From Roseivirga sp. BDSF3-8 (GTDB lineage: Bacteria > Bacteroidota > Bacteroidia > Cytophagales > Cyclobacteriaceae), in NCBI RefSeq assembly GCF_041449215.1, contig NZ_JBGNFV010000001.1, forward strand, positions 1,959,001 to 2,023,000: DNA of 64,000 nucleotides. The letters run 5' to 3'. Shown piece after piece: positions 9,145 to 17,191 of the stretch; within the stretch, counting starts at the first letter, position 1, and every line of letters starts with the position of its first letter. The translations under genes were made by a program, and so were the position numbers. The notes beneath the pieces were generated by a model. The model saw nothing but the letters and a program-made list of their open reading frames with translations. It was not told the DNA's origin and did no database searches.

Positions 9145-10279
9145 CTGCCAGGGATGTTTGAAGGGTAAATTTACTTTCTCCTGAGGGCAGGGCGGTAAAC
9201 AGACCGCTTTCAAGCGTTAACCCGGGGCCGAAAGCAAAGCTTAGTATAGTAGATGGATTGGTACGTCTATCTTCCATCAGTTTTTTGAGGACAAACAGTA
9301 CAGTAGCGCTGGACATATTACCGTACTCAGCGAGGACCTGATGAGCGTAGGTATTCTTTTCGCGACCGATACGCAGGGCTTTTTCCACTGCGTGTAATAT
9401 GGACTTTCCCCCGGGATGAACGGCGAGTGCATCCACATCACTCATTTCTACGCTTGCCCGCTCGAGCAGTCTGCGGGTGAGCTTGCCAATACCTTCACGG
9501 ATAAGCTCAGGGACGTACTCGCTGAGGCGCATGTGAAAGCCGTGATCTCCTACATTCCATGCCATATCCTGCTTTCCCTGACTGTAGAGGTCTGAATAGA
9601 AGGCTTCCATGCGAAGGCCTTTTTCCTCTTCTGCCTGAATGAGGGCAGCAGCCGACCCATCGGCAAAAAGGGCATTAGCCAGAAAATTGTCCGGGTGGTT
9701 CTTTTTTTGAAAATGAAGGGTGCATAGTTCGGTACATACCACCAACACTTTAGCCTGAGGCTCTGCACGGCAAATCTGGCGAGCTAACTTAAGGCCATTA
9801 AACGCGGCATAGCACCCCATAAATTGTACACTTGTTCTTTCTACACTGGAATTCATACCGAGCTTTTCCACAAGCTCAATGTCGAGGCCGGGTGCGTAGA
9901 AACCCGTACAACTAATGGTGATAAGGTGGCTTATGTCAGAGGCCTTTACTCCCATGGAGGGGGTAAGGCAATCATTTATTGCTTTGATGCTCAAGGGAAG
10001 CGCATGTTTTTTGTACCATGCCATTCGCAAACTGGTGGGAGGAAATGGCTCCAGGTCTGATGAGCTGGGGTAAAATGCAAAGGAAGACCGGTCGTTACTG
10101 CCGTAGTCTGGTATAACGGAATGCCGATAGTTAATGCCACTGGCCCGGTACAAGGCTTTTAGCCTGGTGGCATCTCTCCCTTGCAGATCGTGTGCCTCCA
10201 CCATGAAGTCCAGTATTTCCTGTTGTTTAAATTTATGGTCCGGTACGGCCGTACCGATGGAAGAAATGTGTACATCCAT
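9128..10279 (-). CDS. type III polyketide synthase (chalcone/alkylresorcinol synthase family)
   Basis: A 383-residue homodimeric-type ketosynthase. The catalytic triad is visible: Cys156 in VQFMGCYAAFNG, His288 in LAVHPGGKS and Asn321 in EYGNMSSAT. GPG near the C terminus (FAFGPGLTLE) is also conserved. The family condenses an acyl-CoA starter with malonyl-CoA units. Bacterial members next to methyltransferase and flavoprotein genes usually make alkylresorcinols or alkylpyrones from fatty acyl starters. The downstream methyltransferase overlaps by 17 bases, and the UbiA gene is divergent 186 bases away. The true starter and cyclisation mode cannot be read from the sequence. Confidence 0.93.
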   Translation of the reverse strand: MDVHISSIGTAVPDHKFKQQEILDFMVEAHDLQGRDATRLKALYRASGINYRHSVIPDYGSNDRSSFAFYPSSSDLEPFPPTSLRMAWYKKHALPLSIKAINDCLTPSMGVKASDISHLITISCTGFYAPGLDIELVEKLGMNSSVERTSVQFMGCYAAFNGLKLARQICRAEPQAKVLVVCTELCTLHFQKKNHPDNFLANALFADGSAAALIQAEEEKGLRMEAFYSDLYSQGKQDMAWNVGDHGFHMRLSEYVPELIREGIGKLTRRLLERASVEMSDVDALAVHPGGKSILHAVEKALRIGREKNTYAHQVLAEYGNMSSATVLFVLKKLMEDRRTNPSTILSFAFGPGLTLESGLFTALPSGESKFTLQTSLADEQPV

Positions 10280-10465
10280 AGAAGGGAGAATCGATTAAAA
10301 AATTAGCTATTTTTACAGCATATTATAGTTAATATACCGGAGAAAATTGGATTTACATAACCTGTGATTATCTAATAGGTTTTATTTTTTATTCCAATTA
10401 GGCGTAGGCTGTTTTCGGACATCACACGGCTAAAATTTACCTGGCACACATTTTATTTGAACCAT

Positions 10466-11329
10466 ATGATCTCTCGCTCTACCTGGCTACATCTTCGGTT
10501 ACCCTTTTCTTTTTTTCTGTTGCCAGTCTTTTTACTGGCCCTGAGCCTGGTATTTCGTTATGATCCCTACAGGATTGGCCTAGTTTTCTTTATCCTGCAC
10601 TTTTTACTATACCCTGCGAGTAATGGGTATAACAGCTATTTTGATAAAGACGAGGACAGTATCGGCGGCCTGGAAAAGCCTCCTAAGGTAAAAAAGGAGC
10701 TCTATTGGGTGTCTATCCTGCTTGATGTGGCGGCCTTACTATTGGGCCTTCTTCTCGGGAAGCTTTTTGTGCTTATGGCTTTTATTTACGGGCTTGTGAG
10801 TAAAGCTTATAGCCACCCGGCGGTAAGGCTTAAAAAGATGCCTGTGACCGGCTGGCTTGCGGCAGGTATTTTTCAGGGGGCATTTACTGTCTTAATGGTG
10901 TATGCGGGCCTTACGGGAGAGGGTGTATCTGCTTTGTCCACCCCGGAGATATACGTACCTGCACTGCTTTCGAGCATATTGTTGCTGGGTAGTTATCCGA
11001 TGACGCAAATTTACCAACATGATGAGGACGGCCGCAGGGGGGATGAAACCATCAGTCGAAAACTAGGGGTGCCAGGCACCTTCCATTTTACGGCTGTTTT
11101 TTTTGCCTTTGCCGATGCGGGTTTCGTATGGTACTTTATTAATTATCGTGACCCGATGTTTGCCTGGCTGTTTCAGTTTGCCATGCTGCCTGTACTCATG
11201 TATTTTCTGGGCTGGTACATGGCGGTACGTAACGACCCAGGTGCAGTTACTTACAGACGCACCATGCGATTAAATCTATTGTCGGCATTTTGCCTGAATG
11301 TTTTTTTTCTTGTACTGACAATTTATTGA
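10466..11329 (+). CDS. UbiA-family prenyltransferase
   Basis: A 287-residue polytopic membrane protein with eight or nine hydrophobic helices. The first Asp-rich motif lies in NGYNSYFDKDEDSIGG (the NxxxDxxxD pattern) and the second in YQHDEDGRRGDET. Together they bind the Mg-diphosphate of the prenyl donor. UbiA enzymes attach isoprenoid chains to aromatic or quinone acceptors. I chose ATG 10466; an in-frame TTG at 10457 adds three residues. The gene lies between the divergent type III PKS gene and the convergent FAD oxidoreductase gene, whose 3' ends overlap by 7 bases. The acceptor may be the PKS product, which is inference. Confidence 0.85.
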   Translation: MISRSTWLHLRLPFSFFLLPVFLLALSLVFRYDPYRIGLVFFILHFLLYPASNGYNSYFDKDEDSIGGLEKPPKVKKELYWVSILLDVAALLLGLLLGKLFVLMAFIYGLVSKAYSHPAVRLKKMPVTGWLAAGIFQGAFTVLMVYAGLTGEGVSALSTPEIYVPALLSSILLLGSYPMTQIYQHDEDGRRGDETISRKLGVPGTFHFTAVFFAFADAGFVWYFINYRDPMFAWLFQFAMLPVLMYFLGWYMAVRNDPGAVTYRRTMRLNLLSAFCLNVFFLVLTIY

Positions 11330-12465
11330 AAGGGTCGCCCGTGGGTTCTCTTCATGAGTGACCGGGCAAGGGGGGTAAAGGCACCTGCTACCCTAACGGC
11401 GAGACCGGAAACTACGGGGTGTCCGAATACCTGCTGAACTTTTCGCCCCACTGCCAGACGGGTACGAAAGCTGCTGTTCCAGTGGCTTACATATTCTTTT
11501 TCCAGTGCTTCGCGATTTCCGGTAGTACCTGCAGGCATGTGCCTCGAAATTGTGTCAGCCGCTATTTTGGCCGCATGAATGGCCATTGCCATGCCATTAC
11601 CGCAAAGGGGGGTGATAAGGCCGGCGGCATCTCCGGTCATGAGGACATGATTTTGCACGGCAGTCCGGGGATAAAACCCAAAATTGCTGATCACCATAGG
11701 TTTTTCAAACAAATGGGAGGCTTCGGTAAAGATATCGTCAAGGTAGGGATTTTGCCTCAGTATGGCTTCTTCCAAATCGCCCGGTGAGCCGTATTCACGC
11801 AGTACTGTCCTGCGAACGAGGTAGCATAAATTAAACTTACCTTCTTCTATGGCACTAATGCCGCAGTACCCTCCACGAAAATTATGCAAGGCCACCTCAT
11901 CCTTTTTAAAATCGCCTGTCACATGGTACTTGATGCCAACATAGTCGTTTTCCTTTTCAGTGAAATCCCGGTCAAGTTGTCTGTCGAGGCGGGCTTGTTT
12001 TCCGTATGCCCCGATAACCACTGGTGCAGTATACTCCACTCCTTCACTGGTAGAAATGGTAAAGGTGTTTTTCTGAAATGATATATCGGATACCTCACAA
12101 TTCTCGCATATCTCTGCGCCTGCCTCTCTTGCTTTTTGAAAAAGATAGTGGTCGAAGGCGTAGCGGCTTATGCCAAAACCACCGAGGTCGAGTGGTAGTG
12201 TAAGCTTTTGTCCGTTAGTTCCGGTAAGCAGGAAACTCCTGACAGCAGGAGGGTTGAAAGTGGCAGGAAAGAGGTCGTTTTTTTTAAGAAAGGGGAGTAC
12301 CTCATTAGAGACATACTCTCCGCAAACCCGGTGGAAGGGGTACTTTTTACGTTCGCAAAGTAGTACCCGGTATTGTTTTCTAGCCAGGAGGATAGCTGCG
12401 GTAAGACCGGCTAGGCCACCTCCTGCAATTACAATATCATGCGTCAACTTTTTGTACGTTTTCAC
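11323..12465 (-). CDS. FAD-dependent oxidoreductase (geranylgeranyl reductase / aromatic hydroxylase-like)
   Basis: A 380-residue flavoprotein. The Rossmann FAD motif is DIVIAGGGLAGLTAA near the N terminus, and the second FAD motif is VLMTGDAAGLITPLCGNGM, typical of the group containing geranylgeranyl reductases and phenol or quinone hydroxylases. In the srsABC cluster, SrsC is such a flavoprotein and hydroxylates the methylated alkylresorcinol; a similar role is inferred here. GTG 12465 is preceded by GGAGG six bases upstream, an unusually good ribosome site, so I prefer it to TTG 12447. The start overlaps the DUF2867 gene by 29 bases. Confidence 0.8.
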   Translation of the reverse strand: MKTYKKLTHDIVIAGGGLAGLTAAILLARKQYRVLLCERKKYPFHRVCGEYVSNEVLPFLKKNDLFPATFNPPAVRSFLLTGTNGQKLTLPLDLGGFGISRYAFDHYLFQKAREAGAEICENCEVSDISFQKNTFTISTSEGVEYTAPVVIGAYGKQARLDRQLDRDFTEKENDYVGIKYHVTGDFKKDEVALHNFRGGYCGISAIEEGKFNLCYLVRRTVLREYGSPGDLEEAILRQNPYLDDIFTEASHLFEKPMVISNFGFYPRTAVQNHVLMTGDAAGLITPLCGNGMAMAIHAAKIAADTISRHMPAGTTGNREALEKEYVSHWNSSFRTRLAVGRKVQQVFGHPVVSGLAVRVAGAFTPLARSLMKRTHGRPFQ

Positions 12466-13912
12466 TTTTCTCCTCCAGCTCAATGATTCGGCTGAGCATA
12501 CCTTCGAATATAAAGTGATGAAAGGGAAAAACCGAATACCAGTATAAGCGGCCCATAAGTCCCTCGGGGCGGAAGGTAGCCGTTTGCTTGAGACAATTGC
12601 CGCCATTATCATCCCTGCCCACCTTCCACTCGAGCCAGGCCTCGCCCGGCAGCTTCATTTCAGCATATAACAAAAGCCTGCCCTCGCGCTTATCTGCTAC
12701 CAATACACGCCAGAAGTCGAGGGCATCACCTGGCACCAGGTTATAGGGGCTGCGCCGTCCACGTCTCAGGCCGACACCGCCCACCATCTGATCCAGAAGG
12801 CCCCTGAGCTTCCATAGCATGCCCCAGTAATACCACCCGGTATCTCCGCCTATGCTCCACACATTGTGCAGTACCTGTTCCACAGGTTTATCAAAGGACT
12901 TAAACCTTTCATCTTTAAAGCAACCATACTTTGGCACCTGAACAAATTCCAGCAGATTGATATCGATGCGACTGCTTGCCAGGGCATCTTTCCAACTGGA
13001 TAGCACTTCATTTTGTGATATGCGGTCGAAGGCCAGCTCTACCGCCTCTTCGTAACTAAGAAGCTCAATATCCACTATTTCGCGGATGCCCTCATTCTGT
13101 ACCACTACCTCATTACGCATACTCTCTACCAGGGACCGGGCTAGGTTAAAGGAGGTTGAGGTAACAAAATATAACCAGAGGCTGGAAATCTTGGGACTCA
13201 GCACAGGAACGGAAATAATAAATCTTTTGAACTTACGGACCTTTGCAAAACGCATGAGCATCTCCTTGTAGGTAAGTACATCTGGTCCGCCAATGTCAAA
13301 TATTTTGTTGAAGGCTTGTTCCTGCATAATTACCCCGCACAGGTATTGCATGACGTTTCGTACAGCGATAGGCTGGCATTTGGTTTTAAGCCAGCGGGGA
13401 GCAATCATGACAGGGAGCTTTTCCACCAGATCACGGATTATCTCAAAACTGGCACTACCGCTTCCTATAATAATGGCCGCACGCAGGATGGTGGAGGGTA
13501 TAGAACTGTTTTTGAGAATATCCTCTACACGTTTGCGGCTCTGCAGATGGGTGGAAAGCTCCTCATCATTCACAATGCCACTTAGATAAATCACCTGCTT
13601 GCAGGACGAGCTTTCCAGGCATTCCACAAAGTTGGTGGCCGCATCCTGCTCCATTTTCTTAAAGTCTTTATGGGAGTGCCCCATGCTGTGGATGAGATAA
13701 AAGGCCACATCAATATCCTCAGGGAAGCCGGACAGGGACTCCTTTTTCAGGAAATCGCCCTCGAAATAGGTGATATTCTCTTCTATACTTTCCTCAAGGT
13801 CTATCCGGCGCTTATCCCGGACTCCGCATACCACTTCATGGCCCTGCTTTACCAATAATGGTAATAAGCGGCGGCCGATGTACCCATTGGCTCCTGTAAT
13901 TAAAATTTTCAT
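12437..13912 (-). CDS. NmrA-like SDR with C-terminal DUF2867 domain
   Basis: A 491-residue two-part protein. Residues 1 to about 300 are an extended SDR/NmrA-type Rossmann domain opening with MKILITGANGYIGRR and continuing with FYLIHSMGH and VIYLSGIVND. Residues from about 335 are a DUF2867 domain with the usual WSIGGDTGWYYWGMLW and RRSPYNLVPGDALDFWRVL segments. The family is common in environmental bacteria and has no assigned reaction. DUF2867 resembles a ligand-binding helix-grip fold. It is the first gene of a two-gene unit with the FAD oxidoreductase (29-base overlap), which links it to the neighbouring polyketide and prenyl genes. Confidence 0.85.
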   Translation of the reverse strand: MKILITGANGYIGRRLLPLLVKQGHEVVCGVRDKRRIDLEESIEENITYFEGDFLKKESLSGFPEDIDVAFYLIHSMGHSHKDFKKMEQDAATNFVECLESSSCKQVIYLSGIVNDEELSTHLQSRKRVEDILKNSSIPSTILRAAIIIGSGSASFEIIRDLVEKLPVMIAPRWLKTKCQPIAVRNVMQYLCGVIMQEQAFNKIFDIGGPDVLTYKEMLMRFAKVRKFKRFIISVPVLSPKISSLWLYFVTSTSFNLARSLVESMRNEVVVQNEGIREIVDIELLSYEEAVELAFDRISQNEVLSSWKDALASSRIDINLLEFVQVPKYGCFKDERFKSFDKPVEQVLHNVWSIGGDTGWYYWGMLWKLRGLLDQMVGGVGLRRGRRSPYNLVPGDALDFWRVLVADKREGRLLLYAEMKLPGEAWLEWKVGRDDNGGNCLKQTATFRPEGLMGRLYWYSVFPFHHFIFEGMLSRIIELEEKSENVQKVDA

Positions 13913-14163
13913 AAACGTGCATGATTAGATAATATGCGAAGGGTAGTAGCATAAGAACTAGCTGGATCACACTAAGTTTGCCGGTATAGTAATTGGTCTT
14001 CCAACCAAAACCAAAGTACCTGTGTCTGAATAGTAATTGGCGTAAGGGACTGATTAGGGGGTAACCCTTTGTACATTGTCTCTAAAGTATATGTAAATTA
14101 AAATGGCTGGCTCTTCCTGGCGGGAGAGTGCGTTATTATTTTTTAGGAATCTTTTTTAATTGA

Positions 14164-14730
14164 ATGACGGTAACAACCTCTACTTTTTCTGAGAATATTT
14201 TTTCTCCCCCATCCAAATTATGCGTCTTACTCATAAGCAACAACCCCCTGGAAATGAGCAAGGTGTATGACACTATAAGGAAAGTAAAAGACAGGCAGAT
14301 CAAGCTAATAACGGCTTTTAGTCTTCCTGAAACCATCGAAAAAGCCAGTCAAAACCGGCCTGACTGTATTATTATCGACGACTCTTTTGATAAAAATGAA
14401 ATAGAGCGGATGGTGCATAAGGTAGCGAACCGTAAGCGGACCAATAATGCCTCTTTTGCTATATTAAAAACCAGTAATTACCGGCTGGTGGCTACAAATG
14501 GCATACAGGAGTATTTGCTGAAGGATGACCTTTCTCCTGAAAAACTGGTGCGTTCGATACTGAATGCAATGAGGCTGAAAAAAACTCAGGCATTATTAAT
14601 AAGAACCTACCGGGTGAACAAACGACTAATGAAGCGCCTGATCAAAAAACGCAAAACCCGACTTGGTTTGGCGATTGAGAATATAACCCGGCACCTAATG
14701 CCGAAACGGGAACCTGCCAGGGTCTCCTGA
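14164..14730 (+). CDS. receiver-like protein lacking the acidic pocket
   Basis: A 188-residue protein whose residues about 18-140 follow the CheY fold: LCVLLISNNP (strand 1), DCIIIDDSF (strand 3 with a candidate phospho-acceptor Asp) and EYLLKDDLSPEKL (strand 5 lysine). The acidic pair normally found after strand 1 is replaced by Ser-Asn-Asn, so magnesium-dependent phosphorylation is doubtful. The C-terminal 45 residues are strongly basic (RLMKRLIKKRKTRLG), which could contact nucleic acid or membrane, but no known output domain is recognised. No histidine kinase lies beside it. The function is unknown. Confidence 0.65.
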   Translation: MTVTTSTFSENIFSPPSKLCVLLISNNPLEMSKVYDTIRKVKDRQIKLITAFSLPETIEKASQNRPDCIIIDDSFDKNEIERMVHKVANRKRTNNASFAILKTSNYRLVATNGIQEYLLKDDLSPEKLVRSILNAMRLKKTQALLIRTYRVNKRLMKRLIKKRKTRLGLAIENITRHLMPKREPARVS

Positions 14731-14763
14731 AAATTACCCCTCGTTTACAGATTTTGGATTTTG

Positions 14764-14796
14764 AATGCGCTTCCCGGGGGAGGCGCATTTATATTT
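14764..14796 (+). terminator. rho-independent terminator after the receiver-like gene
   Basis: Two 12-base arms (14764-14775 and 14778-14789) pair with one G-U wobble, and a T-rich stretch follows on the plus strand. It sits between the plus-strand receiver-like gene and the convergent arsM. Confidence 0.7.
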
Positions 14797-14797
14797 T

Positions 14798-15769
14798 TCA
14801 GCAACACCCTCCCCCATCGTAAAACCAGGTAGAGGGGGAGATAAAAATATCTTCTTTTCCTAAGCCGGAAAGGGCGGCGGCTGTTTTGTCACAAACGGCC
14901 AGTGGTTGATTGTACAGTAGGGTGTGACCTTTACCGTCATCAAAATATTCCTCACCACCAAAATAGGTAGCTGATCTGCCGGTGAATACACAAGGACCAT
15001 CCTCTGGCATTGGGTCTTTTATGGCACAGACTTCCACACTCTCGATCAGTATGTTTTCAGTAGTATCATAGCGGCCGGGTGAAAGTATCCGGTAGGGCCT
15101 TCGGGCGCGAACTTCCACCGTGCCAAAGCCTGCACCTGTGATGAGATCGAGATAATCTTGTAACGGAAGAGATCCGCTCAGACACAAGGCTCTGAGGGTT
15201 TCGTCCTGCTGCAAATTATCGGGTATACCCTGGTCACATATCGGGTCTGATAACACAAGGCGACCGTGGGGCTTTAATACCCGGTACATTTCAGAAAGGG
15301 CACGTTTGAGGTCTTCTTTAGTAAAGATATTAAACAGGCAATTCTGTGCTGCTACGTCTATTGTGCCATCATCTAATGGTAGTTCAAGGGCATTTCCTTT
15401 ACGTAAGTCGACAAAATTACGATTGAACCAGGCATTTTCCTGTTCTGCCTGTACCATGTTTTTCCGGCTTGCCTCAAGCATTTCCTGAACGGGATCTACT
15501 CCTACCACCGCGCCGGATTTACGGCTGAAATAGGCAAACTGCAATAGCTCCATTCCGCCACCCACGCCAACATAGAGAACGCTGGGCTCCCCGCTGAGAT
15601 CGCGGGGGTGGACGGTACTGCCACAACCATAATTCATTTCCTGCATAATAGACGGGATACTGAGGCCGGGAAGCTTCCACAGTGGTGTAGTGGTGCAGCA
15701 TAAGCCTACGTCTGGCGTAAGAGCAGCCTTCCGGTATACATCTTCTGTAGTTTTTAGATAGGTGTCCAT
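14798..15769 (-). CDS. arsM: arsenosugar-type arsenite methyltransferase ArsM
   Basis: A 323-residue SAM-dependent methyltransferase. The N terminus (TEDVYRKAALTPDVGLCC) and NYGCGSTVHPRDL are characteristic of the ArsM form linked to arsenosugar synthesis. VLYVGVGGGMELLQF is the SAM motif. Cysteines that could bind As(III) occur in GLCCT, NYGCGS, AQNCLFN and RALCLSG, and the protein ends in a Cys pair (DGGGCC). It methylates arsenite with SAM. The radical SAM partner ArsS, ars resistance genes and an ArsR repressor are not in the window. A -7 box lies about 30 bases upstream of the start. Confidence 0.85.
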   Translation of the reverse strand: MDTYLKTTEDVYRKAALTPDVGLCCTTTPLWKLPGLSIPSIMQEMNYGCGSTVHPRDLSGEPSVLYVGVGGGMELLQFAYFSRKSGAVVGVDPVQEMLEASRKNMVQAEQENAWFNRNFVDLRKGNALELPLDDGTIDVAAQNCLFNIFTKEDLKRALSEMYRVLKPHGRLVLSDPICDQGIPDNLQQDETLRALCLSGSLPLQDYLDLITGAGFGTVEVRARRPYRILSPGRYDTTENILIESVEVCAIKDPMPEDGPCVFTGRSATYFGGEEYFDDGKGHTLLYNQPLAVCDKTAAALSGLGKEDIFISPSTWFYDGGGCC

Positions 15770-15798
15770 TCTAAGGAAATTGAAGGTTAAAGTGGGTT

Positions 15799-15806
15799 CA
15801 AAGATA
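15799..15806 (-). promoter_or_regulatory. Bacteroidota -7 box upstream of arsM
   Basis: On the minus strand this reads TATCTTTG, an exact TAnnTTTG match, about 30 bases before the arsM ATG. A matching TTG element at the usual distance is not seen. Confidence 0.4.
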
Positions 15807-15859
15807 TAAATTAGTGAGGGAGGAAGGTGTTTTCACTTGGACAAAATGAACAGCAGGGC

Positions 15860-17116
15860 TTAGAGTATTCTCTCTAACCTGAACTTAACTCTGTACTTGG
15901 AGCCATCAGATCGCATAAGCTCCATTTTGATCTTTTTACCTGGCTTCCGGGTAATAATCTCAATTATCTCCCGCAATTCGTAGTTGTAGGCCTGGCGGCC
16001 ATTGAGGCGCATAATCCGGTCACCTCTTTTGATACCTGCTTCCTGGGCCGGGGTATTGGCTATTACTTCAGACACATAGAACTTATCCAGGTTCACGCCA
16101 TCGGCCATAATGTCGAAACCTGCCATGTTAAATTCAAAAGGGTCTCTAAACTTCCGGTTTTTTTTCAGGTACATCTTTCTGTTATGATAGTCCATAATAA
16201 CCGTGAACCGGCTCAGTATCTCTCCGCCGATGGTGCCTTCCCGGTCTCTGAAGAAAACCACCTCGGCCCCCGGATCCGGTTCAGGAAATGAAGCAATAGG
16301 CTCTTTTAGTCGGTAGCCATCCCAATCGATTTCCTCCACCCGGCCTACATGGCCGTGAAGCTGACCGCCAAGCCCTTGACCGATAAGCCTCTCTACGTTT
16401 TTTTCCGGCACGTTAACTCCACTGAAGGAGTCTTTTTTGATCATCAGAGACAGGCTGGCACCGGTGTCAATCAGGTAGCGCTGGTTATTTACGGTGGTAT
16501 CGCGGGTTTTGAGGTCGGCGTAGACCAGGGGCTTGTAGCTATCGAGCATGATGTCTATTTCCTTATACCTCCTGGGGGGAGAAAACCTGGTGGGATCATA
16601 CAGAGTCAGCTCACGATTCTGGTAGTCGATCTTGACCACAAACCTGCGGAAAAGCTCAAACCCGATAATGCCATGTACTACGGCCCCAAGATTTTTCCTG
16701 AGCTGCAGATAGTCCTCTTCCAGAACCAGAAAAGCCTGCCCTGTACCTACCACTCCGGGCATGGATACGGTGAGGTTATTGGCTACATAGGCCTCTACCT
16801 GTGAGTTACGACCGAGCCCCGCAATAGTTAGTTTGCGGGAATAATCCACGTTGAGGAGGTCTGAGTATGCCTTATCTGTTAGAATGGTGGTTTTTACGCC
16901 GGTGTCTACAATAAATTTCAGGGGGATCTGATTATTGAGAAGTATAGGCACCACAATAAGGTTATTATACATCTCAAAAGGCAGGGTAAGTTTTTTGCGA
17001 GGGGTGACGAAACGCAGCCCTGGACTTTGCGGGTATACCTGTAGTACACAAAGCATCAGAGAAGTGGCCATAATAGCCACCTTCGTTAAGAATCGTATAC
17101 GCGGACGTTTAGCCAT
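15860..17116 (-). CDS. secreted aspartyl protease-family protein with C-terminal PDZ domain
   Basis: A 418-residue exported protein. A signal peptide (about residues 1-29, ending near VYPQ) is followed by two retropepsin-like lobes, each with a catalytic-type DTG: KFIVDTGVKTTIL and RYLIDTGASLSLM. The C-terminal 80 residues form a PDZ domain (FYVSEVIANTPAQEAGIKRGD, core residues only). With both aspartates present, the protein could fold like a single-chain pepsin-type enzyme. Bacterial members are poorly characterised and the substrate is unknown. It stands alone, with 90 bases to arsM and 75 to the ABC permease gene on the same strand. Confidence 0.82.
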   Translation of the reverse strand: MAKRPRIRFLTKVAIMATSLMLCVLQVYPQSPGLRFVTPRKKLTLPFEMYNNLIVVPILLNNQIPLKFIVDTGVKTTILTDKAYSDLLNVDYSRKLTIAGLGRNSQVEAYVANNLTVSMPGVVGTGQAFLVLEEDYLQLRKNLGAVVHGIIGFELFRRFVVKIDYQNRELTLYDPTRFSPPRRYKEIDIMLDSYKPLVYADLKTRDTTVNNQRYLIDTGASLSLMIKKDSFSGVNVPEKNVERLIGQGLGGQLHGHVGRVEEIDWDGYRLKEPIASFPEPDPGAEVVFFRDREGTIGGEILSRFTVIMDYHNRKMYLKKNRKFRDPFEFNMAGFDIMADGVNLDKFYVSEVIANTPAQEAGIKRGDRIMRLNGRQAYNYELREIIEIITRKPGKKIKMELMRSDGSKYRVKFRLERIL

Positions 17117-17191
17117 ATGAGGGTAACATGCAATGAGTGAAAAACATCCACTCTAAGACAAAGACACCCTGATAAATGGTCTCCCTCTGAA

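Noticed and set aside
9145-9213. Extended start of the PKS-linked methyltransferase
   Set aside because: These codons lie entirely inside the type III PKS gene, and the extra residues look unlike a methyltransferase N terminus.
13987-14040. Ten-base direct repeat TAGTAATTGG, two copies 44 bases apart
   Set aside because: The region is AT-rich and short; two copies alone do not show an operator or array.
14136-14336. Minus-strand frame with a hydrophobic stretch
   Set aside because: It overlaps the start of the receiver-like gene on the other strand and has no family signature.
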